DNA of 32,514 nucleotides. Source: Bacteroidota bacterium (GTDB lineage: Bacteria; Bacteroidota; Bacteroidia; B-17B0; Aurantibacillaceae). Of this stretch, positions 1 to 8,229 are shown one piece after another; the first letter of the stretch is position 1, and the number at the start of each line of letters is the position of its first letter. The notes beneath the pieces were generated by a model. It saw only the letters and a list, made by a program, of their open reading frames with translations. It did not search any database and was not told the DNA's origin. Location: the NCBI GenBank assembly GCA_023433205.1, contig JAEZDS010000060.1, positions 1 to 32,514 on the forward strand. Direction: 5' to 3'. The translations under genes were made by a program, and so were the position numbers.

Positions 1-1727
1 GAATCGAGTTTGCCACTTACATAATCACTGAACTGACTGCGAATGCTGCGCGACAGGGGAGCCGACAGCGGTAACCTGCCGCCAAGCCAGGCCGGAACCA
101 TGCCGCTTTTTGAATTACTTCTGCGAACCCTTGCCTCCATGTCTTTTACCGAAACAAGCACCAGGTTTTTTCCGCTGAACCAGAAATTGTCGCCGGGCTT
201 TAGTTTTGAAATAAAATTCTCTTCTACTACACCTAGTCTTTTTCCACCCATCATTTTTACCTGCATCATACTGTCGCTCACAATGGTGCCAATACTCAGG
301 CGGTGGCGCATGGCAATAGACCGGTTCACTACCTTATACATACCGTTTTCGTTTACCACTTTATGGTATTCATCATAAACCTTCAACGAATTTCCGCCGC
401 TTGTGATAAACTGCAGACACCAGTAAAATTCTTCGCGTGAAATACTCGAAAAGCAGTGCGTGCCCTTCACCTCTTCGAATATTTTTTCGGGTTCAAAACC
501 ATTTGATACGGCCAGGGTTACCAGGTATTGAATTAGTACATCAAAAGAACGGATGTAAGGGATCCGCTGTTCAACTTCCTGCCGCTGAATGGCATTCCGT
601 AAGGCACTGCCCTCAACAATTTCAAGCGAATTGGTAGGTACGAACCAGATCTTACTTACTGCTCCCGGACTGTGCCCGCTTCTGCCGGCACGCTGCATAA
701 AACGGGCAATGCCTTTTGCTGAGCCAATTTGTATCACCGTGTCAACTGAGCGAAAATCTACACCGAGGTCCAGACTTGAGGTGCATATAACGGCCCTTAG
801 ATTACCGGCATGAAGATTGTCTTCCACCCATTTTCTGATGGTGTCGCTGAGCGAGCCGTGGTGCAGGGCAAGTGTTCCCGAAAACTGTGGCGCTGCTTCA
901 AGCAGACGGTGATACCAGATCTCCGCCTGCGAGCGGACATTTACAAATACCAGTGTTGAGGTAGATTTTTCGATGATGGGAATGATCTTCGGGAGTAACT
1001 GAATTCCAAGATGGCCTACCCAGGAATATTTTTCCACTACATCCGGATAAATTGTTTCAATAACTATTTCTTTTTTAATATCTGCTTTTATAGTGGGTGA
1101 TCTGTCAGCAGTTTTTCCGAGCAGAATATTTTTGGCCTGTTGCAGATTTCCAATGGTTGCAGATATACCCCAGACACACAGGCGCGGATTTAGGGCTTTC
1201 AGTCGCGATAAAGCCAGCTCCACCTGCACTCCTCTTTTGCTGCCCATCAGTTCGTGCCACTCGTCGATGATCACGAAAGAAAGTCCTGAAAAATATTTGT
1301 CATACTCTTTTGTGGCCAGCATAAGCTGCACACTTTCAGGTGTGGTGATGAGTGCGTGAGGAGAACGCTTTTTCTGTTTTGCTCTTTCTGCAGTGCTGGT
1401 ATCACCTGTGCGAAGCGCAATGGTATATTTAAGGTCAAGGTCAGCTGATACCTGTTGAGTTGCAAGCAGGATCTCTTTAGAGAGCGCACGCAGCGGCGTT
1501 ATCCACAAACAATGTAGTTGGCGTTCTGTTGCTTTCTGCTCTTTTATAGTGGAATCATAATAGGCCTGTAACACCCCGAACCAGAGTGCAAATGTTTTGC
1601 CGCTGCCGGTGGGCGAATTCAGCAGACCGCTTTGGCCAGCTGAAATTGCCGCCCAGGTTTTGCGCTGGAAAGGAAAAGGTTTCCAGTTTTTAAGTTTGAA
1701 CCATTTTTCCGCCAGCTGCATGCTCAT
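1..1727 (-). CDS. Ligase-associated DEXH-box helicase, 3' end cut by window edge
   Basis: ATP-dependent superfamily 2 (Lhr-like) helicase of the kind that travels with an ATP-dependent DNA ligase and a metallo-beta-lactamase exonuclease, presumed to act in DNA repair in the cytoplasm. The reading frame is open from an ATG at 1727 to the left edge, giving 575 residues; the family is usually about 800, so the C-terminal part is missing. Visible motifs are Walker A PTGSGKT (about residues 39-45), TPLRAL (78-82), TTPES (128-132), the DEWH Walker B box (155-158), SAT (189-191), and later a QRAGRSGHS motif VI. The start overlaps the ligase stop as ATGA, so the two are probably translationally coupled; a second in-frame ATG lies at 1721. 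In many genomes a PdeM-like phosphoesterase gene follows, which would lie outside this window. Confidence 0.93.
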   Translation of the reverse strand, partial: MSMQLAEKWFKLKNWKPFPFQRKTWAAISAGQSGLLNSPTGSGKTFALWFGVLQAYYDSTIKEQKATERQLHCLWITPLRALSKEILLATQQVSADLDLKYTIALRTGDTSTAERAKQKKRSPHALITTPESVQLMLATKEYDKYFSGLSFVIIDEWHELMGSKRGVQVELALSRLKALNPRLCVWGISATIGNLQQAKNILLGKTADRSPTIKADIKKEIVIETIYPDVVEKYSWVGHLGIQLLPKIIPIIEKSTSTLVFVNVRSQAEIWYHRLLEAAPQFSGTLALHHGSLSDTIRKWVEDNLHAGNLRAVICTSSLDLGVDFRSVDTVIQIGSAKGIARFMQRAGRSGHSPGAVSKIWFVPTNSLEIVEGSALRNAIQRQEVEQRIPYIRSFDVLIQYLVTLAVSNGFEPEKIFEEVKGTHCFSSISREEFYWCLQFITSGGNSLKVYDEYHKVVNENGMYKVVNRSIAMRHRLSIGTIVSDSMMQVKMMGGKRLGVVEENFISKLKPGDNFWFSGKNLVLVSVKDMEARVRRSNSKSGMVPAWLGGRLPLSAPLSRSIRSQFSDYVSGKLD

Positions 1728-3307
1728 ACTGCTTTCAAAAGTTGCAGGAGGTCATTCTTTGTATTGATCTCTTCCTTTTTTTTGTCCTTGCGCCAACGCT
1801 GAATTCTCGGAAAACGGAGTGCAATGCCGCTTTTGTGACGTGATGAAGCCTGAATGCCTTCAAAGGCGATCTCAAAAACCAGTTCTGCTCTTACACTTCT
1901 TACAGGACCAAATTTTTCTATTGTGTTTTTTTTGATCCAGCTATCCACCTCCACTATTTCTTTGTCGGTGAGTCCGCTATAGGCTTTGGCAAAAGGAACC
2001 AGTTCCTTTCCGTCCCAGACGGCGAAAGTATAATCGGTGTATAGGTTAGCGCGCCGGCCTCTGCCAGACTGCGCATAGATCAGCACCGCGTCAACGGTAT
2101 AGGGATCAACTTTCCACTTCCACCATTTTCCGCGTCGCCTTCCGGTTTCATAAATGCTGTCTGAATGTTTCAGCATCAGCCCTTCGCAACCCAGCTGTTT
2201 GGAGGCCTGGCGGTGTTCATCAAGCTCGGCCCACGATTTAACGCGCAGCAGCGGCGAGATCTTTAGAAGTGGTGATTGAACAGCAGCCAGCAGTTTTTCA
2301 AGTTTTTCTCTTCGTTCGTGAAGGGGTTCCTGCCTGATGTCGGCTCCTTCGTATTCGAGCAGGTCGTAACACATCATACACAGTGGTATTTCATTAAGGA
2401 TCTTTCCTGTGAGATTTTTCCTTCCTATTCGTTTCTGAATTTCAGCAAATGAAAGTATGGTATCGTCTTTAAAAGGCAGCACCTCTCCATCTAGTACTGT
2501 ACCATCAGGAAGCAGATCCTTTAATGCAGCGAATTCAACAAACTTTTCGGTCATCAGTTCCTCACCGCGGCTCCAGGTATTGATCTCTCCTTTGCGGGCA
2601 ATTAACTGTCCGCGGATGCCATCGTATTTTCTTTCTATATACCAGTCTTCAATATTTCCCAACTGATCAAAATCAACATCAAGCTGGTATGCCAGATAAA
2701 AGGGATATGGGCGTGAATGGTCACTGCTGTCATCAGCGGCGAGCAGCCTGTTCAGGTCGTTATCCTGTGGCAGCCAGTTGCCCATTAATCGGTGCGCTAT
2801 CGTTCTCTCATCAAGAACCGAATTTTTTGCAAGCGCTTTGTACACCAGTTGCGCGCTTACTCCCACACGAAAGCTACCGGTGATCAGCTTATTAAAAACA
2901 AAAAGCTCCTCCTTGTTTAAAGATGACCAGTGATCAAGCAGCCATTTCTTTTTTACCTTTTCATTTTGCGTTGTTATCTCCAGCACTTCATTCATCAGGT
3001 CTGATAGGTTGAGTGGTTTTTGTTTTGGTTTGGTAGGCAGCAGCAGACTGATCGTTTCACTCAGATCTCCTACAACGCTGTAACACTCTTCAAACAGCCA
3101 GGCGGGGATGCCTGCCAATTCGGTGGTCCACAGACGGAGGTCGCTTGTGCGTATCGGACGTTTTGGTCTTCGGCCGGTTAACAATGCAACAGCCCAGATG
3201 GCATCTTTGGGTGGCGCCTCACTGAAATAACGGCTCATGGCGCCAACTTTTTCATTGGTTCGGGTGGTCTGATCGAGGTTTGCATATAGTTCTGCGAATA
3301 ATCTCAT
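1724..3307 (-). CDS. ATP-dependent DNA ligase
   Basis: Seals nicks in DNA through a lysyl-AMP intermediate. The 527-residue protein has an N-terminal helical DNA-binding domain (about 1-200), then the nucleotidyltransferase core with motif I ERKYDGIRG (catalytic Lys about 227), motif III LDGEVLPF, motif IV EGLMLKH and motif V GKWWKWKVD, then an OB-fold with a C-terminal RFPRIQRWR stretch. This is the usual length for the bacterial LigB/LigD-ligase-like enzymes found beside an exonuclease and a DEXH helicase. Start and stop both overlap neighbours as ATGA (3304-3307 with the exonuclease, 1724-1727 with the helicase), implying coupled synthesis. It is presumably an accessory repair ligase alongside the replicative NAD-dependent enzyme, which is not in the window. 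Confidence 0.95.
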   Translation of the reverse strand: MRLFAELYANLDQTTRTNEKVGAMSRYFSEAPPKDAIWAVALLTGRRPKRPIRTSDLRLWTTELAGIPAWLFEECYSVVGDLSETISLLLPTKPKQKPLNLSDLMNEVLEITTQNEKVKKKWLLDHWSSLNKEELFVFNKLITGSFRVGVSAQLVYKALAKNSVLDERTIAHRLMGNWLPQDNDLNRLLAADDSSDHSRPYPFYLAYQLDVDFDQLGNIEDWYIERKYDGIRGQLIARKGEINTWSRGEELMTEKFVEFAALKDLLPDGTVLDGEVLPFKDDTILSFAEIQKRIGRKNLTGKILNEIPLCMMCYDLLEYEGADIRQEPLHERREKLEKLLAAVQSPLLKISPLLRVKSWAELDEHRQASKQLGCEGLMLKHSDSIYETGRRRGKWWKWKVDPYTVDAVLIYAQSGRGRRANLYTDYTFAVWDGKELVPFAKAYSGLTDKEIVEVDSWIKKNTIEKFGPVRSVRAELVFEIAFEGIQASSRHKSGIALRFPRIQRWRKDKKKEEINTKNDLLQLLKAV

Positions 3308-4323
3308 GGACTGTTTTCTTCAGATGAATCAGAGGAAATATTTTCGCCCTGCAAACCTTCCCCTTCAAAAAGTGTTTCAACTTCTATGGCATTTAGCTGG
3401 TGATGTTCTCTGAGCCAGCGTGCAAATGTGGATTTGTAGCCATGTGTAACGTAAACGTTTTGAGCACCGGTTGCAAGCACCGCGTTGTTCAGACCCTGCC
3501 AGTCGGCGTGATCACTCATCACAAATCCTTTGTCGGCGTTGCTTCTTCGGCGTGTGCCTCGCAGTTGCATCCATCCGCTGCAAAGTGCAAGTTTATAGGG
3601 TTCAAAACGGCGCATCCAGGGGCTGCCCAGTGCAGTTCCGGTGGCCAACACCACCCCGGGGTAAATATCTTCCTTTTTAAATTCAGGTGTAAATTTTATG
3701 AACTGTGAATTGTCGTAACCCAGCGCTGCGTTGGTATTGTAAATGGTACTGTGCAGAAGTATTGGTCTTTCAGTTGTAAGCGCGTTAAGAATTCGCTGGG
3801 CCTTGCCAAGTGCATAGCCAATTATCACAGAATTAAAACCCTGCTGAATATTGTTGTCAAGCCATTGGTTCAGCTGGTCATTTACCTGTGTGTAGTGCGG
3901 GAAATTGTAGACCGGCATTCCAAAGGTGCTTTCTGTTATAAAGTGCTGACATTTTATAGGTTCGAAGGGCACTGTGTAACCATCACTGCTTACTTTGTAA
4001 TCGCCGGAAACCACCCACACTTCGCCTTTGTATTCGAGTCTGACCTGCACGGAACCCATGATGTGACCGGCGGGGAAGAGACTTATTTTAACGCCATTTA
4101 CCGTGACGGTTTTATTGTATGGTAATGTTTCAAGTCTGATGTCACCAAGCCGGTGTCGCAGAATTCCCGCCGAGTCGTGGTGCGCAAGATAAGATTCGCA
4201 GCCCCGGCGTGCATGGTCGGAATGGGCATGGGTGATAATGGCCTTTCCGGCAGGTTTCCAGGGATCAATGTACAGACCTGCCTGTTTGCAGAAGATGCCG
4301 TTGCCGGTGAATTGTAAAAGCAT
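3304..4323 (-). CDS. Ligase-associated DNA exonuclease (metallo-beta-lactamase fold)
   Basis: Predicted metal-dependent DNA exonuclease related to the SNM1/CPSF group of metallo-beta-lactamases. The metal-binding signature HAHSDH lies at about residues 32-37, followed by AGHIMGS and a C-terminal MSDHADW motif. I place the start at the ATG at 4323 (339 residues, beginning MLLQFTGNGI), because family members begin at that point and the frame upstream to 4422 adds a 33-residue extension that does not look conserved. It is the first gene of the repair operon and overlaps the ligase by four bases. The last 20 or so residues are rich in Glu and Ser, a likely disordered tail. Confidence 0.92.
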   Translation of the reverse strand: MLLQFTGNGIFCKQAGLYIDPWKPAGKAIITHAHSDHARRGCESYLAHHDSAGILRHRLGDIRLETLPYNKTVTVNGVKISLFPAGHIMGSVQVRLEYKGEVWVVSGDYKVSSDGYTVPFEPIKCQHFITESTFGMPVYNFPHYTQVNDQLNQWLDNNIQQGFNSVIIGYALGKAQRILNALTTERPILLHSTIYNTNAALGYDNSQFIKFTPEFKKEDIYPGVVLATGTALGSPWMRRFEPYKLALCSGWMQLRGTRRRSNADKGFVMSDHADWQGLNNAVLATGAQNVYVTHGYKSTFARWLREHHQLNAIEVETLFEGEGLQGENISSDSSEENSP

Positions 4324-4599
4324 AATTGAATAACACCAGGAGCCAAAGATAATGCCCGTTAAACAGGGAAGGGGAAAAAAGTTCTGTGTAAAAATTTGCC
4401 CGAATTTTCGCATATCGGACACTTTCCTTTTGTGGAAATTTCGACTGTTTGTCCCTCAGGCGGACTACTGGCCTGATCAGCAAATAAAGGTGTTTTGTGC
4501 CTGCATTGATTCATGTCTGGTATAATTTTTTTAGCGTGTGGTGGGTTGCTCCGGAAAGCGACAGACTAATTGTTGTTTTATCATTAAAAACTCAATCTG

Positions 4600-4953
4600 A
4601 TGATCAAAGAACTTAAAGAAAGTACAGATGAGCTGCTTGCCCTGGAATTTGAAGGCAGGATCGACGAGAACGATTACAAACAAATACATACGATGGTAGA
4701 AAAAGTAACAGCAAACACAGGCGACCCCCTGTTGCTGCTGGATGTACACGATCTTGAGGGTATAACTCCTGCCGCGCTATGCGAAAGAATCAGAGACCAG
4801 GACGATTTTAACCAGTTTGCAAAAGTGGCGATGGTTGGCGATAAGGCCTGGCAGGAAATGATAGTGAAGGTTTTTGGCACCCTGATGAAACCAGCTGCCA
4901 GGTTTTTTGAACCTGAAGAAAGGCAGCAGGCGCTTCAGTGGCTCAAAAATTAA
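4600..4953 (+). CDS. SpoIIAA-like (STAS/SEC14-type) protein
   Basis: A 117-residue soluble protein resembling the SpoIIAA-like family (STAS/SEC14 fold, PF11964). It opens with a short strand and then LALEFEGRIDENDY, followed by a helix, the strand PLLLLDVHDLEG, and VAMVGDKAWQEM near residue 86, the order typical of that family. It ends in FFEPEERQQALQWL, a common C-terminal signature in these proteins. The function of the family is not established; a lipid-binding or regulatory role is often assumed. It is divergent from the repair operon, sharing a 276-bp intergenic region, and is 104 bp from the next gene on the same strand. No signal peptide. Confidence 0.8.
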   Translation: MIKELKESTDELLALEFEGRIDENDYKQIHTMVEKVTANTGDPLLLLDVHDLEGITPAALCERIRDQDDFNQFAKVAMVGDKAWQEMIVKVFGTLMKPAARFFEPEERQQALQWLKN

Positions 4954-5057
4954 TGTAATACAGATTGCCAAAGAAACAGACAGGTAGTGGCAGAAACAGC
5001 CATATCCCAATTCAGAAGTTTGCTAATGATCACATACACATAAAAAACAAAAAGGAA

Positions 5058-5609
5058 ATGGAAAAAAAACTGAACAACAGAAAAGTTGCCATAGTGGTAA
5101 CTGACGGATTTGAACAATCTGAATTTGAGAAACCGCTGGAAGCTTTAAAAAAAGAGGGCGCCGAGGTTGATGTGGTTTCACCTAAAAAAGGGAAGATCAA
5201 GGCCTGGAATGAAAAGAACTGGGGCAATGAGTTTGAGGCCAATGTTGCCATAAGCGAAGCCAGCAGTGATAAGTATGATGCATTGCTTCTGCCCGGAGGC
5301 GTTATGAATCCTGATAACCTTCGTGCGGATAAAAAAGTTGTGGCCTTTGTGAAGGACTTTCTGCAAAATGATAAACCGGTTGCATCAATTTGTCATGGTC
5401 CGTGGACACTGATTGAAACCGGTTTACTTAAAGGACGAAAACTCACCAGCTACCATACCATCAAAACCGACCTTCAGAATGCCGGCGCACAGTGGGTAGA
5501 CGAAGAAGTGGTGGTAGATAACGGATTGGTTACAAGCCGCAACCCCAAAGACCTGCCTGCCTTTTGTGATAAAATGGTGGAGGAATTCGCGGAAGGGGTA
5601 CATCATTAG
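5058..5609 (+). CDS. DJ-1/PfpI family protein (type 1 glutamine amidotransferase-like)
   Basis: A 183-residue cytoplasmic protein of the DJ-1/PfpI superfamily, close in layout to the PfpI/YhbO/YraA group reported as proteases or glyoxalase/deglycase-type stress enzymes. The nucleophile elbow SICHGPW places the catalytic Cys at about residue 112 with His 113. The conserved acidic residue sits in the DGFEQSEFE segment near residues 16-24, and YDALLLPGG precedes the elbow. I start at the ATG at 5058, preceded by AAAGGAA, because this gives the usual N-terminus (a short lysine-rich lead, then VAIVVTDGFE); the frame is open back to 4965 but that extension has no family support. Substrate is unknown. 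Confidence 0.9.
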   Translation: MEKKLNNRKVAIVVTDGFEQSEFEKPLEALKKEGAEVDVVSPKKGKIKAWNEKNWGNEFEANVAISEASSDKYDALLLPGGVMNPDNLRADKKVVAFVKDFLQNDKPVASICHGPWTLIETGLLKGRKLTSYHTIKTDLQNAGAQWVDEEVVVDNGLVTSRNPKDLPAFCDKMVEEFAEGVHH

Positions 5610-5932
5610 AATCCCGTCCGGGTTTCATTTCGCAGGATCTGAAACCGGAAAAATTGTGCAGACACCGTCTTTTTAGCTGGTTCTTTTAAGAGTCGGAGAA
5701 AAGGACGGTGTTTTAATTTGGGCCTGCTGATAGGCTGGCTCATTAGATCCTCTATATTTACAAAATCAGGAGCATGGTTTTTTGCCTTTATGGAAAATTC
5801 CTTGCGGATAGATGTAAAATATACGAGTCTTAATTTTGACACTTAATAGAATGAGCGTTTTTCAGCAGGTCCTGATTATTAAGTGTACGTTCAACAATTC
5901 CTTTTAAATTTGGTGTCAATAATCTCATCTTA
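5610..5932. other. Intergenic region with two inverted repeats
   Basis: No convincing gene lies in these 323 bases. It holds an imperfect stem built from ACACCGTC (5662-5669) and GACGGTGT (5704-5711), extended by A/T pairs with one bulge, which could act as a weak terminator after the DJ-1/PfpI gene. Further right is a perfect 10-bp inverted repeat described separately. A 78-codon minus-strand frame (5606-5842) shows no family resemblance. Confidence 0.5.
5839..5912 (+). promoter_or_regulatory. Possible promoter/operator upstream of the 5933 gene
   Basis: ACACTTAATA (5839-5848) and TATTAAGTGT (5877-5886) form a perfect 10-bp inverted repeat. TAAATTTG at 5905-5912 fits the Bacteroidota -7 consensus TAnnTTTG and lies 20 bp before the start codon. 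No good TTG box sits at the expected -33 position; the right arm of the inverted repeat occupies about that region. The promoter call is therefore tentative. Confidence 0.3.
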
Positions 5933-6535
5933 ATGAATAGGTTGCGCAAGCTTTTCGGTAAAGACGTTTTAAGGGATTTCTGGCACTGGTTTGCAAAACA
6001 CCAGGAGGCATTTTACCATTTTGAAGACAATCAACAGCAGCTTTTTGGCGCTCTTCAGAAAAAACTATTTGAGATCCATCACGATCTGTCTTTTGAATTT
6101 GGTCCCGTTCAGCAGAATGGCCGCCGGATATTTACAATAACTGCGGGTGGAATTAGGGATGCTTTTCCTTTTGTGGTGCAGCTGGTTGACCGTGCGCCAA
6201 AACTTGAGAAATGGCAGGTGAACGCTTTTAAACAAAGAGTTCCGGCAAATGATTTGAGCGTGCAGCTGGGTGAGGAGGTTAAGCTGGGCTATTCTGATAT
6301 TTTTTTTGAGTACGTGTTTAAGGATGAGCTGGTGAATTTAAACCTATATATTAAAAACTATAAAGACAACGACCAGTACAAAGGAGCCGCTTTTATCTTA
6401 CTTGATGCACTTCTGGGCGAATATGATACAGAGACCTATCTAGGAAGTGTGGAATTCAGCAGACTTGCAGAGCCTCCAGGCGAAGGACTTTTACCCTTTG
6501 TTAAACTTCGGAGCATTATTGACAGCCGGCGTTAG
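5933..6535 (+). CDS. Conserved hypothetical protein (200 aa)
   Basis: I do not recognise a named family. The protein has no signal peptide or membrane segment and looks like a soluble mixed alpha/beta protein. It opens with a helical, aromatic-rich stretch (FWHWFAKHQEAFYHFE, about residues 16-31), contains LSFEFGP, and later an acidic segment LLDALLGEYDTETYLG (about 156-171) that looks like a structural or binding core. It ends with LRSIIDSRR. The gene is complete, reads in the same direction as the next genes and is followed after 32 bp by the first PepSY-like gene, so it may share a transcript with them. Coding is credible from length, composition and absence of a competing frame. Confidence 0.75.
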   Translation: MNRLRKLFGKDVLRDFWHWFAKHQEAFYHFEDNQQQLFGALQKKLFEIHHDLSFEFGPVQQNGRRIFTITAGGIRDAFPFVVQLVDRAPKLEKWQVNAFKQRVPANDLSVQLGEEVKLGYSDIFFEYVFKDELVNLNLYIKNYKDNDQYKGAAFILLDALLGEYDTETYLGSVEFSRLAEPPGEGLLPFVKLRSIIDSRR

Positions 6536-6567
6536 CGCTGCTGGCATATAATTGGCATTGTAACAGC

Positions 6568-7041
6568 ATGAACAGGCTGTTGTTGTGCGTGATAATGATG
6601 TGTGCCACCGGCTTTGCCAGCGGGCAGAAAATTGCAGCGAAAAAATCGGAGAATCTGGTGCCAACTGCAGTTGAGCAGAAATTTGTTCTTGAGTACCCTG
6701 AGATTAAAGCAAGGTGGAAACAGGAGGCAGGACTGTACAAGGCTATTTTTGTAAATCCCGTGAATAATCTGGGGTATATCAATGTGTATGACAGCTCAGG
6801 ACGGGTTGTGGCCAGAGAACGTGAACTCGAGCGTTCAGAATATCCTCCGCTGGTTAGTGAATACCTTACCAAAAAATATCCGGCCGAAGGTTTTGCTGTC
6901 TGGAAAAGTACAGACTCTCTGGGTAAGGATACTTATTATTCCCCACGTGCTGAAGAAACCATCAGATTTGATAATGAAGGAAGAGTTATGAATAAACATA
7001 CAGCCACTATTGCCGACAGTCTGCTCTCTCCGGCACGTTAG
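6568..7041 (+). CDS. Secreted PepSY-like protein, paralogue 1
   Basis: A 157-residue predicted periplasmic protein with a signal peptide (about residues 1-20, ending FASGQ). The body fits the PepSY-like/beta-lactamase-inhibitor-like fold (PF11396): an aromatic-Pro helix end (FVLEYPEIKARW), then strands with INVYDSSGRVV, then a second similar half with YLTKKYPAEGFAVW and IRFDNEGRVM. Bacteroidota carry many such small proteins and their function is unsettled; binding of a periplasmic partner is the usual guess. It is the first of three tandem paralogues, separated from the second by 156 bp that include a small hairpin (7072-7086). Confidence 0.8.
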   Translation: MNRLLLCVIMMCATGFASGQKIAAKKSENLVPTAVEQKFVLEYPEIKARWKQEAGLYKAIFVNPVNNLGYINVYDSSGRVVARERELERSEYPPLVSEYLTKKYPAEGFAVWKSTDSLGKDTYYSPRAEETIRFDNEGRVMNKHTATIADSLLSPAR

Positions 7042-7197
7042 TGTGCAAATTTTTCCTCAAATTGTTTTTTCACCTTTTTTAAAGGTTTTACAACTGCAGT
7101 AAATTGCCCTTTACCCCACTATTTTACCCTTTGGGCTATAAGCGTTCCAGAACAGGAATGGCATGGTTTTCGTCCTTTTATCACCAAAGCGGTACTG

Positions 7198-7662
7198 ATG
7201 AAAACGATAGCTCTTTATATAATGGTGGGATGGATGATAAATGCTTCAGCACAGCAGGTGTTTTATTTTCAGCCTGTAACGGTGGTGCCTGTAGCCAATC
7301 CTATGACCCCTTTGCCAATTCTTGATCATTTTGCGAGAAGTTATCCCGGAGTAACCCCTTACTGGGGAATTGAGGGGAAAAACTATGTGGTGCGGTACAT
7401 TGACCCTTCAACCTCGCTGGGCCACCTGATGATCTACGACCGGCACGGGGTGATACTGCGCAGAGAAGATGAAGTACACATGGAGGATTGTCCTGCAGGA
7501 CTTCAGGCATATTATTTTAAGAACTTTCCTGATGAAAGCCTGCGGGTGTGGAGTTATGAGAGAGGTGATGAGATAAAATACTATATCAGACACCGCTCCA
7601 GGACTGTTTGGTTTGATAAAGAGGGTAATTATATTGGCAGGAAGCTGCTTGGGATATTCTAA
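7198..7662 (+). CDS. Secreted PepSY-like protein, paralogue 2
   Basis: A 154-residue predicted periplasmic protein, with signal peptide MKTIALYIMVGWMINASAQ. It aligns without gaps over its first half with both neighbours: FARSYPGVTPYW, a Glu and an aromatic a few residues on, then SLGHLMIYDRHG. The second half repeats the pattern (YYFKNFPDESLRVW, VWFDKEGNYI). Only 9 bp separate it from paralogue 3, so these two are almost certainly one transcript. Sequence divergence between the three is substantial, so the duplication is not recent. No catalytic residues are apparent. Confidence 0.8.
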   Translation: MKTIALYIMVGWMINASAQQVFYFQPVTVVPVANPMTPLPILDHFARSYPGVTPYWGIEGKNYVVRYIDPSTSLGHLMIYDRHGVILRREDEVHMEDCPAGLQAYYFKNFPDESLRVWSYERGDEIKYYIRHRSRTVWFDKEGNYIGRKLLGIF

Positions 7663-7671
7663 AACAGAACT

Positions 7672-8154
7672 ATGAAAAAATTCTTTATACTGGTGATGAT
7701 TGTGTTTAACTCCTTTGCTGTATACTCTCAGGAGACAAAAAAGGAGCACCTCATCACCGACCATTCACAGGTTCCGGCCATTGTGCGTGAAAACTTTACA
7801 CGTGACCATCCCGGAAGCGCAGGCACCTGGAGCAGGGAAGGAGAACATTACAGGGTTGAGTTTATTGACAGGGAGTCGAGACTGGCGCATGCCATTGTGT
7901 ACGACAGTAAAGGAAAGGTTGTGCGCCGCGACAGCGAACTTGAGTCGGTACCTGAGGCAATTAATGAGTATTATCATAAAAACTATCCCGGCGAAAAGCT
8001 TCGTACATGGTCGGTAGAGGAAGAAGACGGTGCGAGGTACTTTTATAGCAACCGCGAATCTGAAGCCCTGCGTTTCGACCAGGAAGGCCATTATATAAAA
8101 CCGGAGAACAAAAAGTTTACTCCTGCTAAAAACAATAAAACAAACAAAGATTAA
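7672..8154 (+). CDS. Secreted PepSY-like protein, paralogue 3
   Basis: A 160-residue predicted periplasmic protein, with signal peptide MKKFFILVMIVFNSFAVYSQ. The two-half pattern matches its neighbours: FTRDHPGSAGTW then HAIVYDSKGKVVRR, and YYHKNYPGEKLRTW then LRFDQEGHYI. It ends in a Lys/Asn-rich tail (about residues 144-160) absent from the other two. The tamB frame begins 75 bp downstream on the same strand; co-transcription is possible, but the gap is long enough for a separate promoter. Confidence 0.8.
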   Translation: MKKFFILVMIVFNSFAVYSQETKKEHLITDHSQVPAIVRENFTRDHPGSAGTWSREGEHYRVEFIDRESRLAHAIVYDSKGKVVRRDSELESVPEAINEYYHKNYPGEKLRTWSVEEEDGARYFYSNRESEALRFDQEGHYIKPENKKFTPAKNNKTNKD

Positions 8155-8229
8155 CAAACGGTGTTTTTGTGGTTACTAAGCCACTGGTACAGGGTTTGGA
8201 AGCGTATCTTAGCTTAAATTATAGTCTTT

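Noticed and set aside
43..1359. Several plus-strand open frames (43-378, 437-637, 589-813, 1093-1359)
   Set aside because: They lie opposite the helicase frame, whose translation shows clear helicase motifs; the plus-strand products show none.
4324..4422. N-terminal extension of the exonuclease frame
   Set aside because: Family proteins begin near the MLLQFTGNGI point; the extra 33 residues have no conserved feature.
4965..5057. Upstream extension of the DJ-1/PfpI frame
   Set aside because: The ATG at 5058 has a better ribosome-binding context and gives the normal family N-terminus.
5606..5842. Minus-strand frame of 78 codons
   Set aside because: No motif, signal or neighbour support; it lies in a region with inverted repeats and a likely promoter.
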